This document shows, piece by piece, positions 1-11,802 of a stretch of DNA of 64,000 nucleotides (its first letter is position 1; each line of letters opens with the position of its first letter). The DNA comes from Populus alba (Eukaryota; Streptophyta; Magnoliopsida; Malpighiales; Salicaceae), in assembly GCF_005239225.2 (NCBI RefSeq), contig NC_133301.1, positions 8,990,318-9,054,317 of the forward strand, given 5' to 3'. A program made the translations under genes and the position numbers. The notes under the pieces were generated by a model, which saw only the letters and a list, made by a program, of their open reading frames with translations, was not told the DNA's origin and did no database searches.

Positions 1-721
1 GAACCTTGTATTTATGTGATTTTTTTAATATGAACCTTGGTCTTAGATTTATGCAATTTAACCCCTAATTGACTTTTACACTTTCAATTTCTTTAATTTA
101 AACCCAGTTCTTCTTAAATGAGCCCCTATAGTTCGACGCCTTTTGCATTTGTCCTTAACTATGAAATTTCTGCATTGGACTCCAAAACTTCATTTTTTTT
201 GCTATTTTGTCCCTGATTTCAATCAATTAACTTTGTAAAAATTAATTATGGTCTCTTAAAATTCTAATATTCTCAATTAAACCCAAATTGAGCTCCCAAA
301 TTTAATTATTCACCAATTAAGCCCTTAATAAAACTAATTTTACTCATTTAAAGTATAATTAAGTCCTTGCACTTAATTTAATCCTTCAATTGGACCCAAA
401 TTAATTCTTAAACCTAATTAAAATTTAATTCGGCCCATGATAAAATGAAATTGGCCTATTAAAAATTTAATTATGTCCTTGGACTTAATTTTTTGTAAAT
501 TCATCCAATAATAATTTATTTTGACCTTGAATTTATATTGTTTCTTCATTTTTTGGCGTAATGGGTTATAATTAAGCCTTAACTTTTCTCTAAAATTACA
601 ACTTAATATTTTTTTATTTTTTGTAGTCAATCCTGATATGTTTTCTCCACGTTGTCAACCTTTATTTAATTTTTTAAAAAATATAAAATTTTAGGAAATA
701 ATCCAGAATTGGGTTATAACA
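1..721 (-). repeat. Ty3/gypsy-type LTR, antisense, cut by window start
   Basis: Read on the minus strand, this block starts at 721 with TGTTATAACCCAATT and continues as AT-rich text with many phrases of the form 'ggtccaattgaaggattaaatt'. The same opening (TGTCATAACCCAATT) and the same phrase style begin the LTR at 33485 on the plus strand, so I treat them as one family. The far end lies outside the window, so neither the full LTR length (at least 721 bp) nor a target duplication can be seen. Family assignment to gypsy rests on the adjacent gag-like relic and is inference. Confidence 0.6.
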
Positions 722-2270
722 ATCCCTATTAGTTCTTCCTTAAGCTTTCATTCCTACTAGGAGAATAATTTTTTTTTTGTAAAAATAGAAAGGCCTGTTC
801 CATATCACATTTTTCTCTTCTACCCATATATAACTTTTCATGACTTACTTCACTTTGAGTAAGTTTCTGTCTAATAAGGAATAAATCTTTCTCTATAGAG
901 CACACTCATTTACCCCACTTGTCAAGGCCTCTGAGGCCATTAGCTCAAGCAAGTCTTCCACATTAAGCATCTTCCCATTAAATCTCATGAAAGTATGCCA
1001 ACATGGACTCGCTCTCTAACTAGGTAACACCAAATAGTTATGTGGAGCTTTTTTTAATTGGTATAGTAGTGCTAAAACATGCCATTAGTTTGACGTAAAG
1101 GTCATTAAAGTCTTTAATAGAGCCTGACTCTAAATTATTATACTAGGTGTGCAGAACCTCTGAAGGTTATTGGGAGGATCTTACACATCACACTACTATC
1201 CTAGATGATTAGTTCCAAACTATTACACATGTTTTACACATGATCCATTAAGTCAGCAAGACCATGATTATTGTTTAGGCTTATTTTTATAGAAATATAG
1301 TACTTGGGGTTCCAGTATTCAAAACTTGCTTGGACAAAGAAGAGCTCATCACCTGGTAGGTGTTATAGACATTCTCTTGGGTTGTTCAAATACCAATCGT
1401 CTCTTAATTTTCTATTTGCTAGGATTTGGGGAGCCCATAGAGTATAGCATGAAAAGGTGGGATTGATAATTAACTTCCATCTTGTCAAAGGGAATGCATA
1501 TGGAGTTCTTAATTTTCATGATGGTATCGTGATGGCATAAACGACCTTTTGAGGGACTTGGTGAGCACTGAGGAGGAACATCTCTTAGATGACATTTTCC
1601 CAAGACTTCTCAGGGTAATGCAATTGCCAACGAGCACTGGTAGCAACCGGTGGCGATAGCTTTAGGGTTTCTTGCTGAAGGTGTCAAGATTTACTGGGGT
1701 GACAACGCCTAATTTTCCCTCTAGGTTTTCAATATGGCATAAGTAAAGACTTGCACCTAATTAATGAGTTGTTGAAAGTATGGTTGAGTAGAAATGCCCA
1801 AAATAGCAGTAACGAGTAGATCCATCATGTGTCCTAGCCTAGGTGAGTCTCAATTGTTTGCCATGGAATGACCTAAGAATGTCAAAAACAAGTTTTAGAA
1901 ATAAATTGATGGCTCTTTGATCATTTTCCACAAACAACTATAATTGATAAAATTCTAAAATTCAAGGGGTTTAAGAATAAGACTTATATGATTGGATAAG
2001 AGGTTAATCACTTTGTTCCTTCAATATAATTCATTCTTCTTAGCCAAGGTGGGTAGTAATTTGATGTGAGAAGCCAAGGTGGGTGGTGGCTTGGTGTAAA
2101 AAGCCAATATACGTGAAGTCAATGTGCGTGGTAGCTTGTAGTGGAAAACCCAAATGGGTGGTAGCTTGGTATAGGAAGTTAATTACTTGCAAAATGTCCT
2201 TTATAGTAGATATATAGACTCTTAGATGCTTAAGTAAGTATCTTTGTAGAACAAGAGAATGCAATGATAT
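722..2270 (-). pseudogene. Ty3/gypsy gag relic
   Basis: On the minus strand between about 1190 and 750 the translation, broken by several stops and frame changes, reads like the retrotransposon gag domain: a piece LESGSIKDFNDLYVKLMACF is preceded by a degraded FRGSAHLWYNN-like stretch and followed by KKSST-LFGVTQ and MRFN/MLNVEDLLEL-like pieces. That order (hydrophobic core, WYNNL, SI-F-L, F-TT, TQ-ES, RFN) is typical of plant gypsy gag. No protease, reverse transcriptase or integrase was recognised. In minus orientation the gag relic lies upstream of the LTR start at 721 with no clear polypurine tract, so pol has been deleted or the LTR is a separate insertion. The coding remains are dead. 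Confidence 0.65.
2035..2175. repeat. degenerate ~33-bp minisatellite
   Basis: About four imperfect copies of a unit like 'agccaaggtgggtggtagcttgg' follow each other with a period near 33-36 bp. On the minus strand they would read as a repeated peptide containing HQATTHLGF, but the surrounding frame is short and I see no reason to call it a gene. Confidence 0.6.
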
Positions 2271-2287
2271 TTTAGAAAGAAAAGATC

Positions 2288-2289
<2 letters not shown>

Positions 2290-2326
<37 letters not shown>
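2290..2326. repeat. (AT)n microsatellite
   Basis: Uninterrupted AT dinucleotide run of about 37 bases. Confidence 0.95.
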
Positions 2327-2329
<3 letters not shown>

Positions 2330-4029
2330 ACTATGTAGAGAATTAAGAGATTGTGAACCTTTTAACTAAATAATTTATGGAGTATTTATAGCTCATGAAT
2401 CTTGTCCTTTTATTTGAGTTTAAAAGCTAAAAAGTAATTTTACCCTAATAGTATTAATGAGGAATAAATATACCTTACACATGCTTTAATAAAGGATAAG
2501 TATCTCTTACATAAACATTAATAAGATGGAGAGATAGTAGGCTATAATACATTTTTTTACACACCTAGTGATATAAGGAGAGTAGGATCCAAAATATATA
2601 GGATCAATAAAAAGTTCTAAGGGACCTGCACGGGGTTCCAAAAAAAAATATCTTGAGGGACTTGTGCGGGGTTCTGAAAAACTTAGGCTTAGAATGTTGG
2701 GCTTAATCGTGTGTACTAAGCCTATTATAGGGCAAAAATGGGCCTAGAATTGTTGCTTAAGACATGGATGTTGGGCTTGTGTGCCTAAGACCATAAGAGT
2801 GCTAGGTTAATGCAGAGTGTCAATAGTACTGAGATGTACACCCAGCAACTTCGCTAGATGTGTGCTTAGTATGCCTAGCAAGGTGTTGGGGGATGCCCAC
2901 CACTTGGCCTTGGTGCTACATATGTACATCTTTGTGGGCTCAATCCTAGGGGTGAGTCTGTTCTAGCCGAGGTTGAGCCTATAGGCGATTAAGTTGAGGC
3001 ATGTTGCCTGGATCCATGACTGTTTTTTAGTCTTTCGAGTTTTAGACCCATTAAATTTGGTTTCTTGCTTAATAAAAATTTAATTTTGAAAACTACTAAT
3101 AAATTCTATCACCTGCATTAACTACTATTATAAAGGAATTTTTTGGCAATGTTTTTTTTAAGCAATAACCTTTCAAAAAAGTCATAATTATGATTCGAGA
3201 TTGATAATAATTGTGGAAAGGTTATCGTTGTGATACCGTGATGCTAATGTTTAATGTAAAATTATGTATATAAAAATAAAAATTAATATCTAGTGTTTTT
3301 TTTTAATATTTTAATTTTTAAAATTATTCATTAAAAAAAAAATAAACACAGGAGCTTAACCACACAAATTTTTTATTTTTAAGAAAAAAACAGAAACGGA
3401 AATCACAGGGATACCAAAGCACCTTAAACTTTGGTTTTTGTTTCTAATTTATATTAATAGATTTAACGACGTTTTTTTCCTTTTTTTTTTTTTCTTTTTG
3501 TTGACATAATGGATTTAACAACATTAAAGTTTTCTTTATCAAAACTTAATTACCAAAAGACCGCAGAAGCAATTGTGTTATATACATGTAAAATTGACGC
3601 ATAGGATAAAACATAGGGTTTTTTAAAATTTTAAAGTTACAGCCGTAACATTACATTAAAAGAAATAAAAAAAAATATCGAATATTTTATATATAAAAAA
3701 TTAAATAATAAAAAAACACTTCAATTATTTATATAGAAGTTCTAGAAATCAACCTAACTAAAGAATCTAAAATAATAACTAAAAAACAACTTCTGGATCA
3801 ATTTTGAAAAATCCAACGATTCAATGATTTAATTTAGCTTGTAGAATCATTTAACTAAATTGGAATCTGATTCAATAATAAAATCTTTTATTATTATGAT
3901 TTTAATTGGTTTTCATATATGATATATCTAGGGTTTTTTTTTAGGGGCTTTGCCGTGTCTAATGAGGCTGTACACATGTTTACAATGCATTACAAGTATA
4001 AAATAAATAAAATAATTTTTATTTTCTAT
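2327..4029. other. intergenic, no gene seen
   Basis: AT-rich sequence with scattered homopolymer runs and no reading frame or splice pattern that resembles a gene. The part from about 2580 to 3010 is less AT-rich and has repeated phrases such as 'gggactt/cctg(c/t)gcggggttc' and 'ggcttag/ggcctag', which suggest a decayed repeat of unknown type. Confidence 0.5.
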
Positions 4030-4270
4030 TAAATTAAACATGTTTTAATTAAAAAAATTGAACCAAACCGAACCAAAATCAAACAGAAAAAAACTAGAAA
4101 AAATCTGAGCCAAACAAAAAAAAAAAAAAACCTAGTCAAATAAAAAAACCGAGCTAAATTGAAAAAATTAAGTTAAACCAGAAAAAACCAAACCAAAACC
4201 GAAGTCAAACCGATTTTTATCTTAAAAAACAAACTAAATTAAAACAATTAATTTAAACCGATTTTAATTT
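4030..4270. repeat. GAACC/AAACCGA-rich dispersed repeat
   Basis: The block is dense in the words AACCAAACCGAACC, GAGCCAAAC and AACCGATTTTTAT separated by A-runs. The same word set occurs in the duplicated block at 29620-30150, so this is a dispersed family rather than a chance run. The two blocks share vocabulary but are clearly diverged. Confidence 0.6.
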
Positions 4271-5025
4271 CTTTCAAAAATAAAAATTAATTTAATTATT
4301 TTTTTTTTATAAAAGCTAAACAAAAAAAAAAAATAATTACCCTCGATGTTAGAAATATAAAGTAGACATCTCTTTCTTGTTTTCATTGCTATTAGAAAAG
4401 AACGACTTCCATGAATATCTTTGGAGCTTCTTTTGACAAACTAACACCATGAACGATGTCTCTCTCTTATTGCTTCCGCATGAGCACTTCACCTTGATAT
4501 TTCATTCTTACCTCACAAGTGATCGCCATGACTAATATCAACCAGTTACGAAAAACTGTGGCCTGTTTGACAACTATTAACAATTTCCAGTACATTTCAA
4601 ATGCTTTATCCACCATTAATAGATGAAAAGACCATGCTTTTCAAGCATATCCTGGTGTCCAATGCACGACGTGGTTCAGCCACTGTTCTGTTTATCTGTG
4701 GCGTTTTGGAGGTGCGGGGCTTGAATTAGTTAGTTTTTATTCTTCTTGTTTACAATTTGTATAGCCTGTGAAAAAACAGGAAACTTTTGCTCAATTTATT
4801 TTTTAAAACTCTTTAGAGTGCACTGTAACTTTTCCTGCTTGCTCCATTAATTTCACCAGTACCATAAGATCACGTAATATGTATTCTCGTTGTTATTTAA
4901 TTTTCTGTTATTACGAAATTTTGAAGGAAACAAGTTGGAATGACCACTGAATAAAATTGTTCCCTCCTCTCCGTCTAGCTTCTTTAAATTAACCAACCAC
5001 AATATAATACTAGTTGGTAGCTAGC
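4271..5025. other. downstream flank of the lipid-transfer gene
   Basis: No reading frame of note. The last few hundred bases would include the 3' UTR of the minus-strand lipid-transfer protein gene. I could not fix its poly(A) site. Confidence 0.4.
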
Positions 5026-5834
5026 TCAGATGAACAACATCATCACTGCTGCAGCAAAACCGATCATCATCTCTCCTCCAGATAACTTGGTGATCTTTTC
5101 TGCATCATTGCCGCTTGCAGCTTCCTTTGAACCCGATTTTGAACTGGTATCGGGGGCTGAAATAGAGGAGGATGATCCAGTTGAAGTGGAGGCAGAACTT
5201 GGTGATGAATCTGTAGATGAGTTTGTAGTACTGGAATCTGACGAACCTGCTTCTTTAAAGATCTTTGCTTCTGGGGAGTCTGGTGGAAGGTTTAATATAG
5301 CTGCAAACGTCATCGAAACAGCAATCATCAACATCATCATTACATTGAAAGAGTAGAACTTCAACGCCCAAGACCTTTCATATTTCTCATTCCATACATA
5401 TCTATGGGCATATACTTAAAATCTCCTTTAATATATGCTCTCAAAAAATAAAATTGTTGCCTATCCATATATATATATATATATATACGAAGGAATTACG
5501 TACCGGGACAGTCGGAGACTTGGGCATCGATATTGCACGCAGATGGCATTTGAAGGGCGAGAGTGGTGTTGACAGGGAGACCCATGGAGGGGTCAGTGCT
5601 CTCTTTAATGAGAACACACAGACACTTGGGCTTGTTGGCTTTCACTTTTTGGGTGTCTTGACAACATTCCGGAGTTGGCTTCTTGGCAGCGCCGCTCACA
5701 AAAGGAATGCAAGCTGCAAGGTTTCCGAGCTGGTCTGCACATTCCTTCTCATCCTCCTGCAATGTTGCCGTTGATATCATTGCCAGTGAGGCAACTACAA
5801 CGCAAAAAACTGTCAGCATTTTGACTTTGGCCAT
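5026..5834 (-). CDS. GPI-anchored non-specific lipid-transfer protein (LTPG type)
   Basis: Two exons, 5834..5504 and 5300..5026, joined by a 203-bp GT-AG intron, give 201 aa; the donor is CCCG|GTACGT and the acceptor TTTGCAG|C. Seen: an N-terminal signal peptide (about residues 1-23, a hydrophobic core with VFCVVVASLAM); an eight-cysteine domain with the order C, C, CC, CLC, C, C (residues about 32-110), which in this family forms four disulphides around a lipid-binding tunnel; a Ser/Thr-rich linker (about 128-175); and a C-terminal hydrophobic tail ending MMIGFAAAVMMLFI, the pattern for GPI-anchor addition. Known of the family: outer plasma-membrane proteins that help export wax and cutin lipids. 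The exact paralogue is not decided, so no symbol is given. The start is the Met that opens the signal peptide; an (AT)n run lies in the intron. Confidence 0.92.
5467..5487. repeat. (AT)n microsatellite in the lipid-transfer gene intron
   Basis: AT dinucleotide run just inside the intron, about 17 bp from the 5' splice site. Confidence 0.9.
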
Positions 5835-5947
5835 TTTTCTTGCCTTTTTTTGTTCTTTCTTCTGTCAATCTTCTTGCTCGTTGCTCCTGGGCTTTACGTC
5901 TCTCTGTTTCCCCTCACTATTTTGCTGTTTCTTCTTGGCTTAATTTG

Positions 5948-5958
5948 GTTTATATAAG
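5948..5958 (-). promoter_or_regulatory. TATA box of the lipid-transfer protein gene
   Basis: On the minus strand the sequence CCTTATATAAACC lies about 120 bp upstream of the ATG at 5834, a normal distance for a plant core promoter with a leader of roughly 90 bases. No transcription start was determined. Confidence 0.6.
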
Positions 5959-5959
5959 G

Positions 5960-6660
5960 AGTCACCCTAGTAGTACTATTTATTAACATGCCCGTATCTT
6001 TTATTTTAATAATGGGAGACACTCTTTCTTGAACCTGGTGAATTCTACAGTGGCTTCGTTACATGTTAATTGTAAGGAAATTTACTAGGGATGCTGATGG
6101 TTATCCGTGATTTGGAGTTTTTTATATTTATGTTTTATTTTATTATTTATAAAATAAAAAATTTAAATATTTATACATTATTTATTGATTTTAAGATATT
6201 TAATGTATATCTATTATTTATTAATCAATAAAAAAATAAAATATTTAATATATATATATATATATTAAGGTATGTATATATCATATTGTATTAAAAAATT
6301 TTAAATATTTTATAAATATATTTATATAATATAAATATATATTTTATGTTAAGTTTTTCAAATTAGACTTGATAATATTTATATTTTATTTTTTGGGTTA
6401 AAAAAATAACTATTTATTCAGATTAAATCAAGTAAATATTTATCAGATTCAAATTAAATTATTATCCTGGAAATGAGGGAAAAGTGAAGTGGAGTGCGAT
6501 ACAGATATGGAGATGCCTTGAGGAACGGGATTTCATATTTCAAGAAAAATGCAAAGTCACTGTCAATTGATTGAGTGTTCGATCATTCAGGAGATGGTAG
6601 TAAATGGGATCCATCTTGTCCGCCCGCTCCCCAAGACAACATCAAAATTTGAGATCATTC
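5960..6660. other. upstream flank of the lipid-transfer gene, AT-rich
   Basis: Promoter-side intergenic DNA. Between 6120 and 6440 it is almost pure A/T. No clear gene or known cis-element beyond the TATA box is visible. Confidence 0.4.
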
Positions 6661-6895
6661 AAATTCAAGCTTTGTATTAAAAGATGTTGTATTATTTTTT
6701 TAAAATATTTTTTATTTAAAAATATATTAAAATAATATATATTTTTATTTTATAAAAATTATTTTTAATAATAACGCATTAAAATAATTTTAAAACATTA
6801 AAAAAATATTAATTTTAAAATAAATAAAATTTTTTTAAAATTTAATTTTTTTTTAAAATACTTTTAAAATATAAAAACAAACAAAGCTTGAAATT
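6660..6895. repeat. AT-rich MITE-like repeat, copy 1
   Basis: Contains the ordered words 'tattttttatttaaaaatat', 'attaaaataata', 'aaaattatttttaa', 'cattaaaa', 'aaaatattaattttaaaa', 'aaaatac'. The same order recurs in at least five other places in the window (copies near 6965, 28270, 46080, 46600 and 58150). This copy ends near 'aaaacaaacaaagc'. The terminal inverted repeats are poorly preserved. Confidence 0.6.
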
Positions 6896-6964
6896 ACAAC
6901 ATATATGGATCGGCTTCCTAAAAATCTTTGTTTTTTCAGCCTAGAGTTGTTTAACACTATATCT

Positions 6965-7175
6965 AAGAAGTGTTTTGAAATTATAGTAATAATATATTTT
7001 TAAAGTATTTTTTATTATAAAAATATATTAAAATAATATTTTTTATTTTTAAAAATTATTTTAAACACCAATATATTAAAATGATTTAAAAAATTAAAAA
7101 ATATATTAATTTTAAAAAAAATAAAAAATAAAATTTTTTTGAAAATACCTTTCAACTGCATTACCAAACAAGTCC
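6965..7175. repeat. AT-rich MITE-like repeat, copy 2
   Basis: Best-preserved copy of the family. It opens with 'gaagtgttttgaaatta', carries the shared core word order, and ends with 'ttcaactgcattaccaaacaagtcc', which looks like the right-hand terminal repeat; the expected left partner would be 'gcctgtttgg'. It lies in tandem with copy 1, separated by about 70 bp. Confidence 0.65.
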
Positions 7176-7779
7176 TAAAAAAAAAAAAAAAACTTTTTTG
7201 AGCAATTGCCTGACCGAATCTTTTTAAACGACCTCATCTTTTTTAAACAGAAGAAGAAGACGAACCTGCGTATTTCATCATATCAAATAAACCAATTGAT
7301 TCTCAAGGGACAACAAATTGTTTATCAGACCCATTTTTAAGAACCTAGGATTTGAATCATTTTCCATCAAAGTAGGTCCAAATAAAAATGAAGCAACAGA
7401 CTCAAAACATAAATATTTGAAAGGGACATCAAACTACATTAGACCACCGGGAAGGGGGCCTCTTCCTAAAAATTCAAAGACTCAATCCGAGGTCTAGTTG
7501 AGTAGTTTAGTCTCAAAACCACCAGATTAGATCAAAGACTGATTATTTGTTTTTGTAAGAGAAAAAATCTTATTAGAGAGTAAGTTGTATTATAATCACT
7601 TACTTGGTTGCAAGTTTTTTTTGTGTAAGCTTCTATGTTAGGTTTTGGTTTTAATCATATGAAAAAGTCCATTTAGGTTTCGAACTTAAAGTCATCTAGG
7701 TTTTAGTCTGGATTTCATGAAAATATCACGTAGGTTTCAATCTTTATCCTCTTAAAAAAATATCGATTAAGTTTCATCC
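7176..7779. other. intergenic with short degenerate ~50-bp repeats
   Basis: Between about 7630 and 7790 the phrase 'gtttaggtttcaa...tgaaaaa' recurs three times at 50-60 bp spacing, and a related phrase is seen again near 11320-11370. No gene is visible. Confidence 0.4.
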
Positions 7780-7975
7780 TGGAGTCTATTTGGTTTTGTG
7801 TTAATTTTTATGGTTATAGTTTGAAAAAAATTATTTTTAAAAAAGTATTTTTGATTGAAGTTTGTTTAGTAGTTATATATGTTTGGATAAAATTGTGGTT
7901 GAAATTGAGGTTGAATAAAAAGTAATTTAATATGCTTGGTTAAACTTGCTTTTCAAATTAAGGTTATAAAATAAC

Positions 7976-8012
<37 letters not shown>

Positions 8013-8655
8013 CTTTTTAATTTAAATATGGTAGATTTAACTATTATTATTACATCATTAACTAAATAATATTTTATATCAAGTATTTTTTAATATTCCA
8101 TTAACTTATCTACAATTTCATCATGTTTAAAATTCATCTGATAAGGACTATAGTTTTCATGTTTTTTTGAAGCGTGCAACAAAATCAAGTAAAATGTCAT
8201 CAGAAACAAAATTAGAATTACGATCAAATACCACTGCTACATCATCATGTGATGTTCTTCTAATTTATGTAGTGTTATTAAATAATATTAAACACTAGTT
8301 TTTCGAGTAAAACACAATTTTTAAAAAATTAATTTTTTTACCTGGTCGGGCGTGGTCCAATAAATATTGTTTACGTGAACAGTGCCAGGTGAAATTCACC
8401 TGGCACTGTTGCTTCTCGCGTTGCCAAGTGAATTATAATTCACCTAGCATGGGCACTGTTCACTTCAAGAAATGAACAGTGCCCAGGTGAATTACATGAG
8501 AAGCATCTCTTAGTTGCTGTGTGCGAAACGGTGGTTTGAGAAAAAAAAAATTATGGGTTCCACCAAACATTAAATTGCTTTTTTCATATTACCAAATGCT
8601 TAGTTTACGCGGTTTGCTTTAAAAGATAAACCTACCGCGTAAACAAACACCTTCT
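7780..8655. repeat. hairpin-rich MITE-like element
   Basis: The left part has 'tttggttttgtgttaatttt' and 'gttgaaattgaggttga'; the right end has a stem-loop TTTACGCGGTTTG...CCGCGTAAACAAACACC. In the middle (about 8375-8490) are stacked inverted repeats built on AACAGTGCCAGGTGAA / TTCACCTGGCACTGTT and GGGCACTGTTCA / TGAACAGTGCCC. An (AT)n run sits at 7979-8008. There is no coding capacity, as expected for a non-autonomous element. Boundaries are approximate. Confidence 0.55.
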
Positions 8656-8659
8656 TAGC

Positions 8660-9310
8660 CTATACATTACTAGAAATTGATTAAAACCAATGGAATTATC
8701 GACAATATTTTTTTGTTGATAATTTGCGATAATATTTACTGACGGGTATAAATCCCTTAGTAATTATGTCGGTATATACCGATAGAATAATCTTGCTTGT
8801 ATATATTGACTGAATTAAAGGCGGAATATATAGAATTTTGAAGGACAAAAAACAATTGGATGACGTGGAAGTTTTTGTTGGCGATTTTACCGATGAAATT
8901 ACCGAGGGATTCAAACCGGGATCTCCGTACAGTGACATGACTCATTCACCGTCAGAATTGCCAACGAAATATATTATTCATTGTTGTACTTAATATACAA
9001 GGTTTATAAAATGTGAATGAGTACTCCTATTTCATTGTCTTTACTAAGCATGAGTCCTGAAAAAAACGGTTAAGTGATGCAACGAGTATTTGTCAATGGA
9101 TATGTGTTTTATACTAAAAAATAAGGGTATGAAAGAAAGACATATAACAATGGTGTTTGTGTTAAGGGATCGACTTGTAGTAAGTTTGAAATTGACTACT
9201 ATGGTAAATTAAAAGAGGTTGTCGAATTGTAATATCATAGTGAGCATAATAGAGTGTTTTTATTCCAATGCTATTGGTATGACACTATGACACGATCAAA
9301 AGATTGATGT
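8660..9310 (+). mobile_element. CACTA (En/Spm) transposon relic
   Basis: From about 8668 the sequence ACTAGAAATTGATT is followed by several short units of the kind 'ccgac(g)gaa/ttaccga' in both orientations (for example 'ttactgacggg', 'gtcggtatataccga', 'ttaccgatgaaattaccga', 'caccgtcagaattgccaacga'). This is the subterminal repeat pattern of plant CACTA elements. It leads into a damaged DUF4216-like coding piece (9085-9291). The middle of the element and its other end are missing. Confidence 0.6.
9085..9291 (+). pseudogene. CACTA transposase-associated (DUF4216-like) fragment
   Basis: One frame reads VFVNGYVFYTKK, stop, then NNGVCVKGSTC, DYYGKLKEVVEL, stop, HNRVFLFQCYWYDT. The order NGY-F-T, GV-V-G, YYG-L-EI-EL, V-LF-C-W-D matches the DUF4216 domain that follows the transposase in plant CACTA elements. 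Two in-frame stops show that it is dead. The frame is lost after about 9300. Confidence 0.65.
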
Positions 9311-11780
9311 CTTCTTCCAAGTGTAAGAGTATCGAAGTAATAAATAATCCGACAAGACTAGGATCGAACCACAGGAAAGTGAACTATATAAATTACAAAT
9401 AATATATATATTTAATAAAATAAAGAGTTTGTGAGAATTTTATGGGCTATTGATGTAAGGATTAAACAATGATAAAACAATTGTCAATGTTAGAGGATCC
9501 ACTAATAGTATTAAAAAAAAATATAGTATAAACTCTTTTTATTAATCAACTAGAAACCACACACAATGGAGGTTTCAATCGGATTATTTATCCTTAATAG
9601 TTCATTATAAATTTTTAACATGATTATATTAATTATCTTATTTTAGTAACACCATACTTTTAAATATTGTCAGGAATTCATGATGATAACTTATGTTAAC
9701 AACAAATCAAGTTCTTTTCATAGCACAGGTGTAGGTTATACCATACAATTGGGCTATGAAAGTGCTAAGCATTTGTTGTATCAAGTGTTATACAACAGAA
9801 ATCTAGATTAACCATTTAACAAACAAGGTATTAAGAATTAATAAGATAAAAATGATAAGATATGTTAATAACAAGTTGTTTAGGATATAAGCATTAAAGT
9901 TCATATTGAGTTTATATTATATTTATTCTTACATCATTAGTGTAATCTTTTCACCTTAACATAACAAACTTAGCTAAACATAATAAAGAAGAGAAACATA
10001 AATAAACAAGATAAGAATACAAATAAGATACAAGTTAACTAAGTAAAGGAAAGAAAATGAAAAGCATAAACAAGATATTAATGAAAGCAAAACTTAAGCA
10101 TTACAAAAATATAAAGAGAGAAATAAAAAGCATGATCTTGATTTGAACAACTAAGATGCCTAAATGAAAGGCAAATTCCTCTTTTTATAGGTCAAAATTT
10201 GGAACTATTGATTTGATAACTAATTGTTGAGTGGATGGCCACATCTTGACTCAATGACAATCCTTATCTTCTTATCTGAACAAAACGTCATTGATAACGT
10301 CCGAATTTGAACCAATTTTACTCTTAATAGTTCTAAGAAATTGTCTCAGTTTTTCAGGAAAAAAATTGAGGTCATTTAGATTTCTAGAACTCGAGATATG
10401 GGTTGAACACTAAACAATGTCTAGGCTGCAGAACAAATTCAGACTTCTCCGTTGTTGTTATAATTTGGACTTGAAAACAGCTTTTTTAAATCTTGGATTC
10501 CACATGAAAATTTTAGGCCTATGTCTTAACTTTCTATCAATATAAAACAGACCTAATTCCACTCAAATTTTTAAAAAAACTAATTTAAAACAACCCTGAA
10601 AATTTAGCCCTAAATTACTTTGAAATATTTCGTGTTCTTACCTAAAAAGTCTAAGACCTCTAGTAAACTAGATGACCATAGCACACAATTTCTAAGGCCT
10701 CTAATGAACAATATGGCAAGTGGCAAACCAATTAATCATATTAAATACAAATTTTAAAAACAAATGATAAACCAGATAACCACACCAGATACAATATCTC
10801 TAAGACAAATAGTATATACTAGATGATTTTCTCCTTTGTACACCTGCATGAGCTTGAAAATTCTCTTTTTCACATATGCAAAAGTGTGCAAGAGTTGTAC
10901 CTATCTTGTTTCTTACATCAAGATTTGAGTTACCTCATCCTTGTACCCATATTTGAATTCTTACCATCTAGGACAAACAAACAAGACAATTATTTTAAAT
11001 ACTTCATGCTGTCACTCTTAACATCACGTGGCTTGAACTATCCAGAACACCAAACTTCATATACTTTGAAAAGTTTGACCTCCTCGCTCTATTTCTAAAC
11101 GGCTAGCTAGTCATATTTTTCTAGTATTTCCTTTCATCTTTACAACTTGATGCAATATTCTTTCTACTTTGTTCATACCTCTGATTATTTTCATATTGGT
11201 TGCACCCCACACAACACTTTACCTAAAAGAGTTAGATAATATCCTTACAAAAGACTTGAGATTTTTATACTTTGTAATCTAACCGTATGAGTATTCAGTT
11301 GTGTGTTTGTGAACTCGTGTTAGATTTCAATCTTAATCCTGTGAAAAAGACCATGTAGGATTCGAACTTGAGCCCATGAATCATGGATCAAACATTTAGC
11401 ATCCACGTCCAACACTGCTAACTTTGAGAGGTGAAAGAAAAGCTTCCACCAATCCTAATGAAGATTGCTCTCAAAGAACTGCCAGGAAAATTCGTCAAAA
11501 GAGAGATGCCAGAAATTTCACACAAAAAAATCACCTCAACTATATATAGAAAATAGAGAGATATGCCGAAAAAATTTACAAAGATGTCTCTCTTTACAGG
11601 TTACAAGAAAAAAACACCCTTAATTTATCTTGAAAAATGCAAATGCCACCCCAGTGTGAAAACGAGCATGTGTTTGTGAACAAGGGGCGCATGTAGCCCA
11701 GGAGATGGGAAGGGTGGGGGGAGTAACAAAGCTGTACAGTGAGCTATACAAAACGGTATGTGATGCTGTGTAAATTACTT
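9311..11780. other. intergenic, decayed repeats, no gene seen
   Basis: From 9330 the text 'gtgtaagagtatcgaagtaataaataatccgacaagactaggatcgaaccacagg' style begins, a phrase common near LTR elements in dicots, but I cannot define an element. The longest open frame (10823-11098, plus) has no similarity I recognise and no coding-like composition. The last 300 bases before 11803 would hold the 3' UTR of GRV2. Confidence 0.4.
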
Positions 11781-11802
11781 GGTCAATACCTCCACTTGGG
11801 TG

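Noticed and set aside
5030..5356. Plus-strand open frame opposite exon 2 of the lipid-transfer gene
   Set aside because: It spans the intron acceptor and the Ser-rich tail in reverse; it is not a gene.
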